This document shows, in pieces, positions 8,565 through 19,057 of a stretch of 64,000 nt of DNA. How positions within the stretch are numbered: position 1 is the first letter of the stretch; each line of letters starts with the position of its first letter. A program made the position numbers and the translations under genes. Below the pieces are notes generated by a model. The model was not told the DNA's origin. It searched no databases and saw only the letters and a program-made list of their open reading frames with translations. The DNA lies in NCBI RefSeq assembly GCF_900105765.1, contig NZ_FNTX01000001.1, positions 868,001 to 932,000 on the forward strand, read 5' to 3'. This DNA comes from Ruania alba (GTDB taxonomy: Bacteria; Actinomycetota; Actinomycetes; Actinomycetales; Beutenbergiaceae).

Positions 8565-9969
8565 TCCGTACGGCGTCCTCACCCACGATGCCGGCCAGAT
8601 CATCCGCGTAGGTGGCCAACGCCTCGTCCACCGGCTCCCCGGCCACGACGGCGTCGCTCGCCTCCTGCAGTGCGACGGAGACCTGGGGGTAGGCCGCCAG
8701 CCCTGGACGGTAGGCGGTGATCGGCAGGACCTGCTCGGAGACGAAGGTGAGCATCGGATCGTCGGCGAGCGCCTCGGCGTTGACGTCCTCCCTCGGGGAG
8801 ATCCGCACACTGCCCTCGTTCGCCGTCTGGTAGGCCTCCGCGGAATTCATGAAGGCGAGCAGCTCCCACGCCAGCTCCGGGTTCTCACTGTTCGGGTTCA
8901 GCACGCGACCGGTCCCGCCGGACATGGAGACGAAGTCCTGCCCGTTCACTCCCGCCCCGGGCGTCATCGCCGGGATCAGTGCGTACCCGACCACCTCGTC
9001 CCGGTTCTCCATCGGCGCGGTGCCTACCCCCTCGGCAGGGTTGATCACCGAGCGCCAGAAGTAGTCGCCCTCGAGCAGGATGCCGATCTCCCCGGCGGCG
9101 AAGGCGGCGAAGGAGTTGTCCCGGCCGGCGGCTTCCACCTGCAGCACCGGGTCCCCGAGCTCGGAATCGACGTAGATCGTGCGGTACAGGTCCAGGACCT
9201 GGCGCAGCTCGTCGGTGGCGCCGATCCACTGGTCGTTCTCGTAGACCTGGGCGCCGGTGCCGACCAGCATCGGCAGCACACCCTGCATCGTGGTGGCCTC
9301 ACCCATCGCCACCCCGGCATTCAGCTGGAGCGGGATCACCCCGTCCAGCTCGTCGAGGGCACGGGCGGCGTCGAGGATCTCGGCCCAGCTGGTGGGTTGC
9401 CAGTCCTCAGGAAGGCCCGCCTCGGCGAACAGATCACGGTTGTAGTAGAGCACCCGACCGTCGGCGCCCTGGGGCACCCCGTACCGCTCACCGTTGAACG
9501 CGAGCGCCCCCTGCACCGCCTCGGGAATCTGCTCCCATCCGTCCCACTCGTCCACGGCGGTGCCACCGACCGCGCTGAGTGGCTGGATGTAGCCGGCTTC
9601 GGCGAACTCGCCCACCCAGATGCCGTCCATGCCGATGATGTCGGCGCCGCCCCCGGACTGCAGGTCCAGCGAGATCTTCGTCTTGTAGTCCTCGTCGTCG
9701 ACGCCTTGCGGGTCGAACTCGACCGTGACGTCCTGCCCCTGCTCGGCCATCATCGCCTCGAACTCGGGGATCACCCAGGTCTCGATCCAGTCCGCCTCGT
9801 TCGCGTTCTTGCCGCCCGAGATGGCGTTGGTGGTGAGGGTCAGGGTGACCGCACCACCGTCCGTCGACCCGTTGTCCCCATCGGTGCCGCCGTCACCGCT
9901 GTTGCACGCGCTGAGCAGCAGGGCTGTGGCCGCCACCCCGGCGATCGCCGCCGCTTGTCGCTTCCTCAT
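8557..9969 (-). CDS. Extracellular solute-binding lipoprotein of the CUT1 transporter
   Basis: A 470-aa family 1 solute-binding protein. Its lipoprotein signal peptide has a basic N-terminus (MRKRQ), a hydrophobic core and lipobox LSAC with Cys22 as the lipid anchor, followed by a Gly/Asp-rich linker. It captures the sugar outside the membrane and delivers it to the permease pair. First gene of the minus-strand operon. A ribosome site (GAAGG) lies just upstream of the ATG at 9969. The operon is divergent from smc, and there is no adjacent regulator or glycosidase to hint at the substrate. Confidence 0.9.
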   Translation of the reverse strand: MRKRQAAAIAGVAATALLLSACNSGDGGTDGDNGSTDGGAVTLTLTTNAISGGKNANEADWIETWVIPEFEAMMAEQGQDVTVEFDPQGVDDEDYKTKISLDLQSGGGADIIGMDGIWVGEFAEAGYIQPLSAVGGTAVDEWDGWEQIPEAVQGALAFNGERYGVPQGADGRVLYYNRDLFAEAGLPEDWQPTSWAEILDAARALDELDGVIPLQLNAGVAMGEATTMQGVLPMLVGTGAQVYENDQWIGATDELRQVLDLYRTIYVDSELGDPVLQVEAAGRDNSFAAFAAGEIGILLEGDYFWRSVINPAEGVGTAPMENRDEVVGYALIPAMTPGAGVNGQDFVSMSGGTGRVLNPNSENPELAWELLAFMNSAEAYQTANEGSVRISPREDVNAEALADDPMLTFVSEQVLPITAYRPGLAAYPQVSVALQEASDAVVAGEPVDEALATYADDLAGIVGEDAVRNE

Positions 9970-10058
9970 GGTGTCTGCCCTTCATCGTCGATGATCGTGG
10001 CCGAGACCCTCGTGGGTGGAAACAGGCTGTCGTCCGCACACGGTGCCCCCTGGCAGTG

Positions 10059-10073
10059 ATGCTATCCACGTGG
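10059..10073 (-). promoter_or_regulatory. Possible -10 and palindrome upstream of the binding-protein operon
   Basis: On the minus strand TAGCAT (plus-strand positions 10059-10064) fits the TANNNT -10 pattern. The palindrome CCACGTGG (10066-10073) lies just upstream, inside the -35/-10 spacer, where a repressor could act. No clear -35 was found. A second short palindrome, TCATCG-T-CGATGA (9982-9994), lies nearer the start codon. Confidence 0.3.
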
Positions 10074-10139
10074 GTACGCGCCGCACCAGGGTTCGGCGCC
10101 CCGCGGCGCGGGTCTTCCGCGGACCGGATGGGGACCCTC

Positions 10140-10145
10140 TAGGCT
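10140..10145 (+). promoter_or_regulatory. -10 hexamer for leaderless smc
   Basis: TAGGCT ends six bases before the GTG start of smc (10152). There is no Shine-Dalgarno sequence, so transcription probably starts at or next to the start codon. Confidence 0.5.
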
Positions 10146-10151
10146 GACGCT

Positions 10152-13100
10152 GTGCACCTGAAGACGCTGACGCTGCGAGGATTCAAGTCCTTCGCGTCAG
10201 CGACCACGCTCCGGCTCGAACCGGGCATCACCTGCGTGGTGGGTCCGAACGGGTCCGGCAAGTCCAATGTGGTGGACGCGCTCTCGTGGGTGATGGGGGA
10301 GCAGGGCGCGAAGTCGCTGCGCGGTGGCGCGATGGCGGATGTGATCTTCGCTGGCACCTCCTCCCGCCCGCCCCTGGGCCGCGCTGAGGTGTCGCTGACC
10401 ATCGACAACGCTGACGGCGCCCTACCGATCGAGTACAGCGAGGTCACCATCTCGCGCACCCTGTTCCGCAACGGGGGATCGGAGTACGCGATCAACGGCG
10501 CCTCCTGCCGGTTGCTGGACATCCAGGACCTGCTCTCCGACTCCGGGCTTGGCCGGGAGATGCACGTGATCGTCGGCCAGGGCCGACTCGACGCAGTCCT
10601 GCAGGCCACTGCGGAGGAACGGCGCGGCTTCATCGAAGAGGCCGCCGGCGTGCTCAAGCACCGCAAGCGTAAGGACAAGGCCCTGCGCAAGCTCGAGGCG
10701 ATGGCCGGCAACCTGGCCCGGGTGAGCGATCTGACGTCGGAGATCCGCCGACAGCTCGGCCCGCTCGCCAAGCAGGCCGACGTGGCGCGCCGGGCGCAGG
10801 TGGTGCAGGTGGACCTGCGCGACGCCAAGGCTCGCCTGCTCGCCGACGACCTGGTCCAGCTCACCTCCTCCCTCGCCCAGGAGATCGCCGACGAGACAGC
10901 GCTGCGCGAAGAGCGCGACACCGTGGAGGCGGCTCAACAGGAGGCGCGCACGCGCCTCACCCGGCTCGAGGCCGAGGCGGCGGCTGCGGCACCGTTCCTG
11001 TCCGAGGCCACCGAGATGTGGTATCGGCTCTCCTCCCTGCGGGAACGTCTTCGCGGGACGCACACGCTGGCCGGGGAGCGGTGCCGGCTGCTCGGCGCCC
11101 CCGAGGCACCGGACGAGCAGCGCAACGACCGCGACCCCGCGGACCTGGACGCTCAGGCCCAGCGTGCCCGGGATGCCGAGGCCGAGTTGGCCACCGAGGC
11201 GCAGAAGGCCCGCGACGACCTCGAGGCCGCCGTCACCGAACGCAGCTACGCCGAGCAGAAGGCTGCCGACGCGGAGAAGGCGCTCGCCTCCGTGCACCGC
11301 GGCGTGGCCGATCGCCGCGAGGGTCTGGCTCGGCTGACCGGCCAGGTGGCCGCGACGCGCGGGAAGGTGGAGGCCGCCGAGGCCGAGCTGGAGCGACTGC
11401 GGCGCGACCTGGCGTCGGCTCAGGAGCGTGCCGACAAAGCCCGCCGCGAGTTCACGGCGCTGGAACAGCAAGCGGTGGGTGCCACCGAAGGTGAGGAAGA
11501 CCTCGACGCCGCCCACGAGAAGGCACTCGCCGCCCTCGAGCACGCTCAGGCACGGGTGAGCGAGCTCACGGAGGCTGAACGAGAGGCCGACGGCGCCAAG
11601 GCCACCTGGACCGCGCGTCGGGATGCGCTCGAGCTCTCCCTGACCCGGAAGGACGGCACCGGCACGGTTCTGGAGTCCGACCTGGCCGGCGTGCTCGGAC
11701 CGGTCGCCGACCTGCTCACGGTCGAGCCTGGGTACGAGACAGCGCTGGCCGCAGCACTGGGACCGCTCGCCGATGCCGCTGCCATGGAGTCGGTGGACGT
11801 CGCCGTGGACGCGCTGCGACACGTGCGCACCGAGGACGCCGGGCAGGCCCGTCTCCTGCTCGCTCACGACGCACCGGGGCAGGAGAATCTCGAGCCGCCA
11901 CCCGAGGGTGCCCGGTGGGCGGTGGACCTGGTGCGACCGGCCGAGTCGGTGCGGGGCGCCGTCGCGCTCCTGCTCGACGGCGTGCTCGTGGTGGACGACC
12001 TGGGCGCCGCCCGGAAGGTGCGGGCCCAGTGGGCCGAACGGCCAGGAACGACGGAGTTGGTGACGGTCACCCTGGACGGTGATGTGATCGGCCCGGCACA
12101 CGCCAGGGGCGGGAGCACCGGGGGCCGAGCGTGCTGGAACTGCACGCCGCCCGGGACGAGGCGGAGAGCGAGCTGACGGCGGCCGTCCAGCGAGCCGAAC
12201 AGACCCGATTCGCTCTGGGACCGGCCCGCGAGGCTGTCGAGGGGGCGCAGGCCGAGGCGGATCGCACCCTCGATGCGTTGCACGACTCCGACGCCCAGCT
12301 CGCCGCCGTGTCGGAGAAGCTCGGTCAGCACGGCGCCGCGATGCGTGCCGCGTCTGCCGAGACCGAGCGGATCGCTCCGGCGATCGAGAGGGCCGAGCAG
12401 ACACGCGCGGACCAGGCCGAGGCGCTCGCTGAGATCGCCGAACGCCTGGAGATCGCGCAGCGGGAGCCGGACGAGGCGGCGACCGATCTGACCGGCGCCA
12501 CCAGTGAACGCGACGAGGCCACGGCCGCGGCCACGGCCGCGCGTGCTCGGGAGACTGATGCTCGCCTGGTGCTGCGCACCGTGGAGGAGCGGGTACGCGC
12601 CATCTCCGGGCGCGCGGAGTCCCTCGAGCGTGCCGCGAAGGCCGAGCGGGAGGCCCGGGAGGCAGCCGCCCGCCGGGCGCACCGCCGGGCGGAGCAGGCT
12701 GAGGTGGCGGCCGCTGTGCGGGCCGGTGCCGAGCGCGCGCTGGCGGTGATCGAGCACTCCCTCTCGCTGGCGGCGACGCGCCGACAGGCGGCCGAGGACG
12801 AGCGCGCTCGACGCGACGAGGCGCTCACCGAGGTCCGTGCCGAACTCGACGCGCTCGCCACCCGGCACTCCGAGCTCACTGATGTGGTGCACCGCGACGA
12901 GGTGGCCCGGGCGCAGCAGAAACTGCGGATCGAGCAGTTCGAGCAGCGGTCGGTGGAGGAGCTCGGACTCGATCCTGAGATCCTCGTGACCGAGTACGGG
13001 CCGGACCAGCTCGTGCCGCCAGTGCCGGCCCCTGGCTCCGACGACGAGGACTCACAGGACCTCCCAGAGGCCCGACCCTATGTACGGGCCGAGCAAGAGA

Positions 13101-13750
13101 AGCGCCTTCGTGCCGCTGAGCGCGCCCTGAAGCTGCTCGGCCGCGTGAACCCCTTGGCGCTGGAGGAACATGCCGCGTTGGAGGAGCGCCATCGCTTCCT
13201 CACCGAGCAGCTCGCCGATCTGAAGAAGTCCCGCGCCGACCTGCTGGACATCATCGCCGAGATCGATGAACGGGTGGAGCATGTCTTCACGTCGGCGTTC
13301 CAGGACACCGCCACCCAGTTCGAGCGAGTCTTCTCCCGGTTGTTCCCCGGCGGCGAGGGGCGGCTGGTGCTCACCGACCCCAGTGACATGCTCACCACCG
13401 GGATCGAGGTCGAGGCACGCCCGCCCGGAAAGAAGGTCAAGCGGCTCTCCCTCCTCTCCGGTGGCGAGCGCTCGCTCACCGCGGTGGCGCTCCTGGTGGC
13501 CATCTTCAAGGCACGCCCGAGCCCCTTCTACGTGATGGACGAGGTCGAGGCCGCGCTCGACGACGTCAACCTCGGGCGTCTGCTGGAGATCTTCACCGAG
13601 CTGCGCAGTGATTCGCAGCTGATCGTCGTCACGCACCAGAAGCGCACTATGGAGATCGCCGACGCGCTGTACGGCGTGACGATGCGCGGTGACGGCGTCA
13701 CCGCCCTGATCAGCCAACGTATCCAGGACCGTGCCGAGGAATCGGCCTGA
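10152..13750 (+). pseudogene. smc: Chromosome segregation protein Smc, interrupted by a one-base frameshift
   Basis: Smc is the coiled-coil ATPase that, with ScpA/ScpB, compacts and segregates the chromosome. The N-terminal head has Walker A GPNGSGKS (31-38). Long Ala/Glu/Arg-rich coiled coil surrounds a hinge (about 500-660). The C-terminal head has LLSGGERSLTAVALL and Walker B FYVMDEVEAALDD. The reading frame breaks at the run of five Gs at 12120-12124. The first frame ends at 12176 after 674 aa, and the second is open from GTG 12131 to 13750 (539 aa). One extra G rejoins them as GGSTGGPSVLELHAARDEA, which matches the family, giving about 1199 aa, the normal length. Either a homopolymer sequencing error or a true frameshift; a natural two-piece Smc is less likely. 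Confidence 0.88.
12120..12124 (+). other. Frameshift site in smc (G5 homopolymer, one G apparently missing)
   Basis: Five Gs where six would keep the frame. Upstream codons read GGSTGG, and downstream codons in the minus-one frame read PSVLELHAARDE. The break lies just after the hinge domain, at the start of the returning coiled coil. Confidence 0.75.
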
Positions 13751-13890
13751 GACCGGTTTGGCGCGGCAGTGGCTGTTCCGTGGCACAGTGATGACCCACC
13801 CGAGGGCAGTGGCGGAGGTCACGATCACGATCGGATCTCGACGTCGGCGAGTTGCCACACGAAGAGGCCCCGTATGCGCATACTCGGAGA

Positions 13891-14181
13891 GTGATCGGAG
13901 CCCTCATCGCTTTCTTCGCGGCCATCGTCGCCGCGGGTGCCGTCCTGCTCGCCCTGGTGAGTCGTCGGGTGCCTGAGGAAGGGCTGGGGCGTTGGCTCCG
14001 GGAGTCCTTCGCGGGCAGCCGCGCCGACGATGCGGAGAGCGAGTCGGGCGTGTCCGATTCCCGGAACGAGACCAGCTCTGGTCCGATCCACGTCGGCGAC
14101 CTGATGGGCCTGGGTGAGGACGGACCTGCCTATCACCGGCCGGTCGATCTGAGGACCGTGGTCCGGGGACGTCCCCGCTGA
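13891..14181 (+). CDS. Small single-pass membrane protein, unknown function
   Basis: About 96 aa from GTG 13891 (MIGALIAFFAAIVAAG). One N-terminal transmembrane helix (about 2-22) is followed by a charged cytosolic tail with an acidic Ser-rich middle. No family recognised. The frame is open to TTG 13852, but the GTG gives a compact membrane anchor. No good ribosome site precedes either, so the start is uncertain. It sits between smc and ftsY on the same strand. Confidence 0.55.
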   Translation: MIGALIAFFAAIVAAGAVLLALVSRRVPEEGLGRWLRESFAGSRADDAESESGVSDSRNETSSGPIHVGDLMGLGEDGPAYHRPVDLRTVVRGRPR

Positions 14182-14232
14182 GGGAGCCTGCCGCGCGGCT
14201 GAGATGATTCGCCGCACGCGTGCGCGGTGGGC

Positions 14233-14238
14233 CAGACT
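14233..14238 (+). promoter_or_regulatory. -10 hexamer for leaderless ftsY
   Basis: CAGACT ends six bases before GTG 14245, supporting that start rather than GTG 14227. Confidence 0.4.
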
Positions 14239-14244
14239 GGGCCC

Positions 14245-15456
14245 GTGGAACTTCTTGCTGACATCTGGCTCTATCTCGTCCTTGCTGCGGTCGGCCTCGC
14301 TGGCGGCCTCGTCGGGCTGCTGCGACTGCGATCCGGTCGCCGGACCGACGAACTCGATACTGACGAGTCGGTGCCCGACTCGTTCGGTGCAGCCGGAGCA
14401 ACCTCGACCGCGGTCGATGACGCGGAGACGGCGCCCGGCACCGACGCAGGCGTTGCTGCTGCTGACACGGTCGAGGCCGACCACAGCGCCGCCGAACCCG
14501 CACCAGTGCTGGACCGTCCTGAGCCGGCCGCCGGCCGGATGGTCCGACTGCGCGAGCGATTGGCCCGCTCCGGTGGCCTGGGTCAGACCCTGCTCGGGCT
14601 GCTCTCCCGTGGTGACCTCTCCGAGGAGGACTGGGAGGAGATCGAAGAGACGCTGCTGCTGGCCGACATCGGATCGGGGCCGACGGATGAGTTGATCACC
14701 GCGTTGCGCACCCGCGTGAAGGTGCTCGGCACGAGCGACCCGGACCAGGTTCGCGGACTCCTCCGGGAGGAGCTGCTCACGCTGGTCGATCCGACGATGG
14801 ACCGCCGCCTGGCCGTCAGTCCGGTCACCGGTGATGACGGTGAGCCACACCCCGCCACCATCTTGATGGTCGGCGTGAACGGGACCGGGAAGACCACCAC
14901 CGTCGGCAAGCTGGCCCGGCTGCTCGTGGCCGAGGACCGCGACGTGCTGCTCGGCGCGGCCGACACCTTCCGGGCCGCCGCCGCCGAGCAGCTGAGCACG
15001 TGGGGCGAACGGGTCGGGGTGCCCGTGGTGCGGGCCGACCGCGAGGGTGCCGACCCGGCGTCGGTGGCCTTCGAAGCGGTCAAGAGTGGTCGCGATGCCG
15101 GGGTGGACACGGTGCTCGTGGACACGGCGGGGCGTCTGCAGAACAAGGCGGGACTGATGGACGAGCTCGGCAAGATCCGCCGGGTGGTCGCGAAGAACGC
15201 CCCGGTGGCTGAGGTGCTGCTGGTGCTGGACGCCACCACCGGTCAGAACGGGATGCGCCAGGCGCAGGTCTTTGCCGAGGCGGTCGACGTGACCGGCATC
15301 GTGCTCACCAAGCTCGACGGGACCGCCAAGGGTGGGATCGTCGTCGCCGTGCAGCGCGAGCTCGGGGTCCCGGTGAAGTTCGTGGGCCTGGGGGAGGGCC
15401 CGGACGATCTCGCGCCGTTCGACCCGGAGGGCTTCGTCGACGCCTTGGTCGCCTGA
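14245..15456 (+). CDS. ftsY: Signal recognition particle receptor FtsY
   Basis: SRP-receptor GTPase (403 aa) that docks Ffh-bound ribosomes at the membrane for co-translational insertion. It has an N-terminal membrane helix (about 8-27), an acidic A region (about 35-105) and an NG domain. GTPase motifs are GVNGTGKTT (from 210), the DTFRAAAAEQL insertion-box segment, DTAGR (293-297) and TKLDGTAKGG (from 355). GTG 14245 (MELLADIWLYL) is chosen because it begins directly before the helix and has a -10-like CAGACT six bases upstream; GTG 14227 would add six residues. Its partner ffh lies about 3.6 kb downstream. Confidence 0.93.
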   Translation: MELLADIWLYLVLAAVGLAGGLVGLLRLRSGRRTDELDTDESVPDSFGAAGATSTAVDDAETAPGTDAGVAAADTVEADHSAAEPAPVLDRPEPAAGRMVRLRERLARSGGLGQTLLGLLSRGDLSEEDWEEIEETLLLADIGSGPTDELITALRTRVKVLGTSDPDQVRGLLREELLTLVDPTMDRRLAVSPVTGDDGEPHPATILMVGVNGTGKTTTVGKLARLLVAEDRDVLLGAADTFRAAAAEQLSTWGERVGVPVVRADREGADPASVAFEAVKSGRDAGVDTVLVDTAGRLQNKAGLMDELGKIRRVVAKNAPVAEVLLVLDATTGQNGMRQAQVFAEAVDVTGIVLTKLDGTAKGGIVVAVQRELGVPVKFVGLGEGPDDLAPFDPEGFVDALVA

Positions 15457-15514
15457 TCGTGAGCCGGCCACCTGTGGAGATTCACTGCTCGACATGCGAG
15501 ACGGTGCGGCCCAC

Positions 15515-15561
15515 GAAACATGACGTTCACACCCACAGCGGATCCGTCACGCTGCCGTAAC
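15515..15561 (+). promoter_or_regulatory. GlnR-like operator pairs upstream of amt-glnK-glnD
   Basis: Two sites with the actinobacterial GlnR half-site geometry: GAAAC-N6-TTCAC (15515-15530) and GTCAC-N6-GTAAC (15546-15561), 15 bases apart. They lie 83-130 bases before amt, which is a classic GlnR target in Streptomyces and mycobacteria. The match is by eye, and GlnR itself is not in the window. Confidence 0.5.
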
Positions 15562-15643
15562 GCCCGGGGGTCCGTTCGGAAACGCGGGCACAGCAGAGTC
15601 TTTCCCAGACCGGCCGCCCGAGCCGGTGCTGGGAGAGATCTGC

Positions 15644-17232
<1,589 letters not shown>

Positions 17233-17238
17233 CCCCAG

Positions 17239-18993
17239 ATGGTCAGTGCACCGACCGGGCAGCAGGAGGCCCCGCAGCCCGCGCTGCGGGGCCTCCGCTC
17301 CGCCCGCCTCCAGATCCCGCCCGACGGCGGAGGTCGCCCGTACCGGGAACGCCTCGCCGATCTCACCGACACCGCCTTGTCACACCTGTGGCTGCAGGCC
17401 ACCGAGGCCGCCGGGGTGCACCCCACCACGGCAGTGGCGCTGACCGCCGTCGGGTCTCACGGCCGGCGGGACGCCGGTCCGGCGAGCGACCTCGATCTGA
17501 TGCTCGTGCATGACGGACACTCGCACAGCGCTGCCCAGATCAGTGCGTTGGCCGAGGGCCTGTGGTATCCGATCTGGGACTCCGGTCTCGATCTGGACCA
17601 CTCCGTGCGCACCCTGGCCGAGTGCCGGCATGTGGCGTCCGCGGACCTGCCGGCCGCCGTCGGGCTGCTCGACGTACGCTGCGTGGCCGGTGACGGCGGT
17701 GTGCTGCACCTGGCCCGCTCGGCCGTGCTCGCGGACTGGCGCGCCACCGCCCGCCGGCGGCTGCCCGAGCTGATCTCTTCCACCAGGGAGCGTGCCGAGC
17801 GGCACGGTGAGCTCGCCTACCTGATCGAGCCCGACCTGAAGGAGGCTCGCGGAGGGATCAGGGACGCCGTCGTGCTCCGTGCGCTCGCCGCCACCTGGCT
17901 CACCGACCGCCCGCACGGGAACGTCGACGCGGCCTACGAGCACCTCCTCGGCGTCCGTGACGTCCTCGCTCTGGTGACCGGACGGCACACCAACCGATTG
18001 CTGCGGGTGCACGGCGACGAGGTGGCCGACCACCTCGGTCACGCCCACCCGGACGACCTGCTCGCCGCCCTGGCCCAGTCCGGGCGAGTCATCTCGCACG
18101 CCCTGGACACCACGATCCGGCACGCCCGCCAGGCCCTGCGCAAGCCCTCTCTCACGTTGCGCCCGACACTGGTTCGTGGTCGCCGCCGGCCGCCACGCCT
18201 GCGGCAGGTCGCGGAGAACCTGGTCGAGCACGACGGCGAGCTGGTGCTGGGCGTGGACGCCCGGCCGCAGGTCGATCCTGAGCTCGCCCTGCGGGCGGCC
18301 GCCACCGCGGCGCGCAGCAAGCTCCCGCTCTCACCGGTGACCGTGGCCTCGTTGCAGGCCACCCCGGACCTGCCCATACCGTGGCCGGCCTCGGCCCGTG
18401 AGCACCTGCTCACCCTGCTCCGCACCGGGGACGCGCAGGTGTCGCTCTGGGAAGCACTCGACCTCGCCGGGGTAGTGACGCGCTGGTTCCCCGAGTGGGC
18501 GGCCGTACGCAACCGTCCGCAGCGCAGCCCGGTGCACGTGTACACGGTGGACCGGCACCTGGTGCAGACAGTGGCGAACGTGCAGACCGTTCCCAAGGGG
18601 CTGCCGGGCCGTGATCTGTTGTTGTGGGCTGCGCTCTTCCACGACATCGGCAAGGTCGCGGGCACGGTGGACCACAGCGTGACCGGGGCCCAGATCGCCG
18701 AGAGGCTGCTCGCCCGGGTGGGGCTGGCCGATCGGGAACGCGCGGACGTGCTCACCCTGATCCGGCACCATCTATTGCTCGCCGAGACCGCCACCAGCGA
18801 GGACGTCGAGGACGTCGAGGTGGTGCGCCGGGTCGCTCGCGCGCTGGACGGCCGCGCCGATCTGGTGCGGCTGCTGCGTGAGCTGAGCGAGGCGGATGCA
18901 CGGGCGGCCGGGCCCAAGGCGTGGACCGCGTGGCGGGCACAACTGGTGAACGCGTTGACGGCAAACGTGCTGGCTGAGTGCTCCCGAACGTGA
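17239..18993 (+). CDS. glnD: PII nucleotidyltransferase GlnD, short form lacking ACT domains
   Basis: Modifies GlnK at Tyr51 in response to nitrogen status. The 584 aa contain the nucleotidyltransferase domain ([17 protein letters not shown], with GS at 72-73 and Asp84/Asp86), the GlnD linker domain (about 170-330) and an HD hydrolase domain ([12 protein letters not shown], His468-Asp469). The protein stops just after the HD region. The two C-terminal ACT domains that sense glutamine in typical 700-900-aa GlnD are absent, and only 64 bases remain before ffh, so no shifted frame hides them. ATG 17239 is six bases after glnK. A strong hairpin lies within codons 9-20. Confidence 0.88.
   Translation: MVSAPTGQQEAPQPALRGLRSARLQIPPDGGGRPYRERLADLTDTALSHLWLQATEAAGVHPTTAVALTAVGSHGRRDAGPASDLDLMLVHDGHSHSAAQISALAEGLWYPIWDSGLDLDHSVRTLAECRHVASADLPAAVGLLDVRCVAGDGGVLHLARSAVLADWRATARRRLPELISSTRERAERHGELAYLIEPDLKEARGGIRDAVVLRALAATWLTDRPHGNVDAAYEHLLGVRDVLALVTGRHTNRLLRVHGDEVADHLGHAHPDDLLAALAQSGRVISHALDTTIRHARQALRKPSLTLRPTLVRGRRRPPRLRQVAENLVEHDGELVLGVDARPQVDPELALRAAATAARSKLPLSPVTVASLQATPDLPIPWPASAREHLLTLLRTGDAQVSLWEALDLAGVVTRWFPEWAAVRNRPQRSPVHVYTVDRHLVQTVANVQTVPKGLPGRDLLLWAALFHDIGKVAGTVDHSVTGAQIAERLLARVGLADRERADVLTLIRHHLLLAETATSEDVEDVEVVRRVARALDGRADLVRLLRELSEADARAAGPKAWTAWRAQLVNALTANVLAECSRT
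17265..17296 (+). terminator. Terminator-like hairpin inside the first codons of glnD
   Basis: Perfect 13-base stem GGAGGCCCCGCAG / CTGCGGGGCCTCC with a 6-base loop (17278-17283). No U tract follows. It lies 33 bases after the glnK stop but inside the glnD coding start, so it may attenuate read-through from amt-glnK into glnD, or stabilise the upstream mRNA. Confidence 0.5.
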
Positions 18994-19057
18994 CCGGTGC
19001 CGGTGAGCGGATATCCTCGAAGGAGAACGCTCATCCGCTCTGCCTAAGGAATACCGC

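Noticed and set aside
9982-9994. Palindrome TCATCG-T-CGATGA before the first binding-protein gene as a strong operator
   Set aside because: Short, close to the start codon and without promoter context; mentioned only as a weak feature.
12131-13750. A separate C-terminal Smc gene starting at GTG 12131
   Set aside because: The frames overlap and join perfectly by one base in a homopolymer; there is no ribosome site or promoter at the GTG, so a split gene is less likely than a frameshift.
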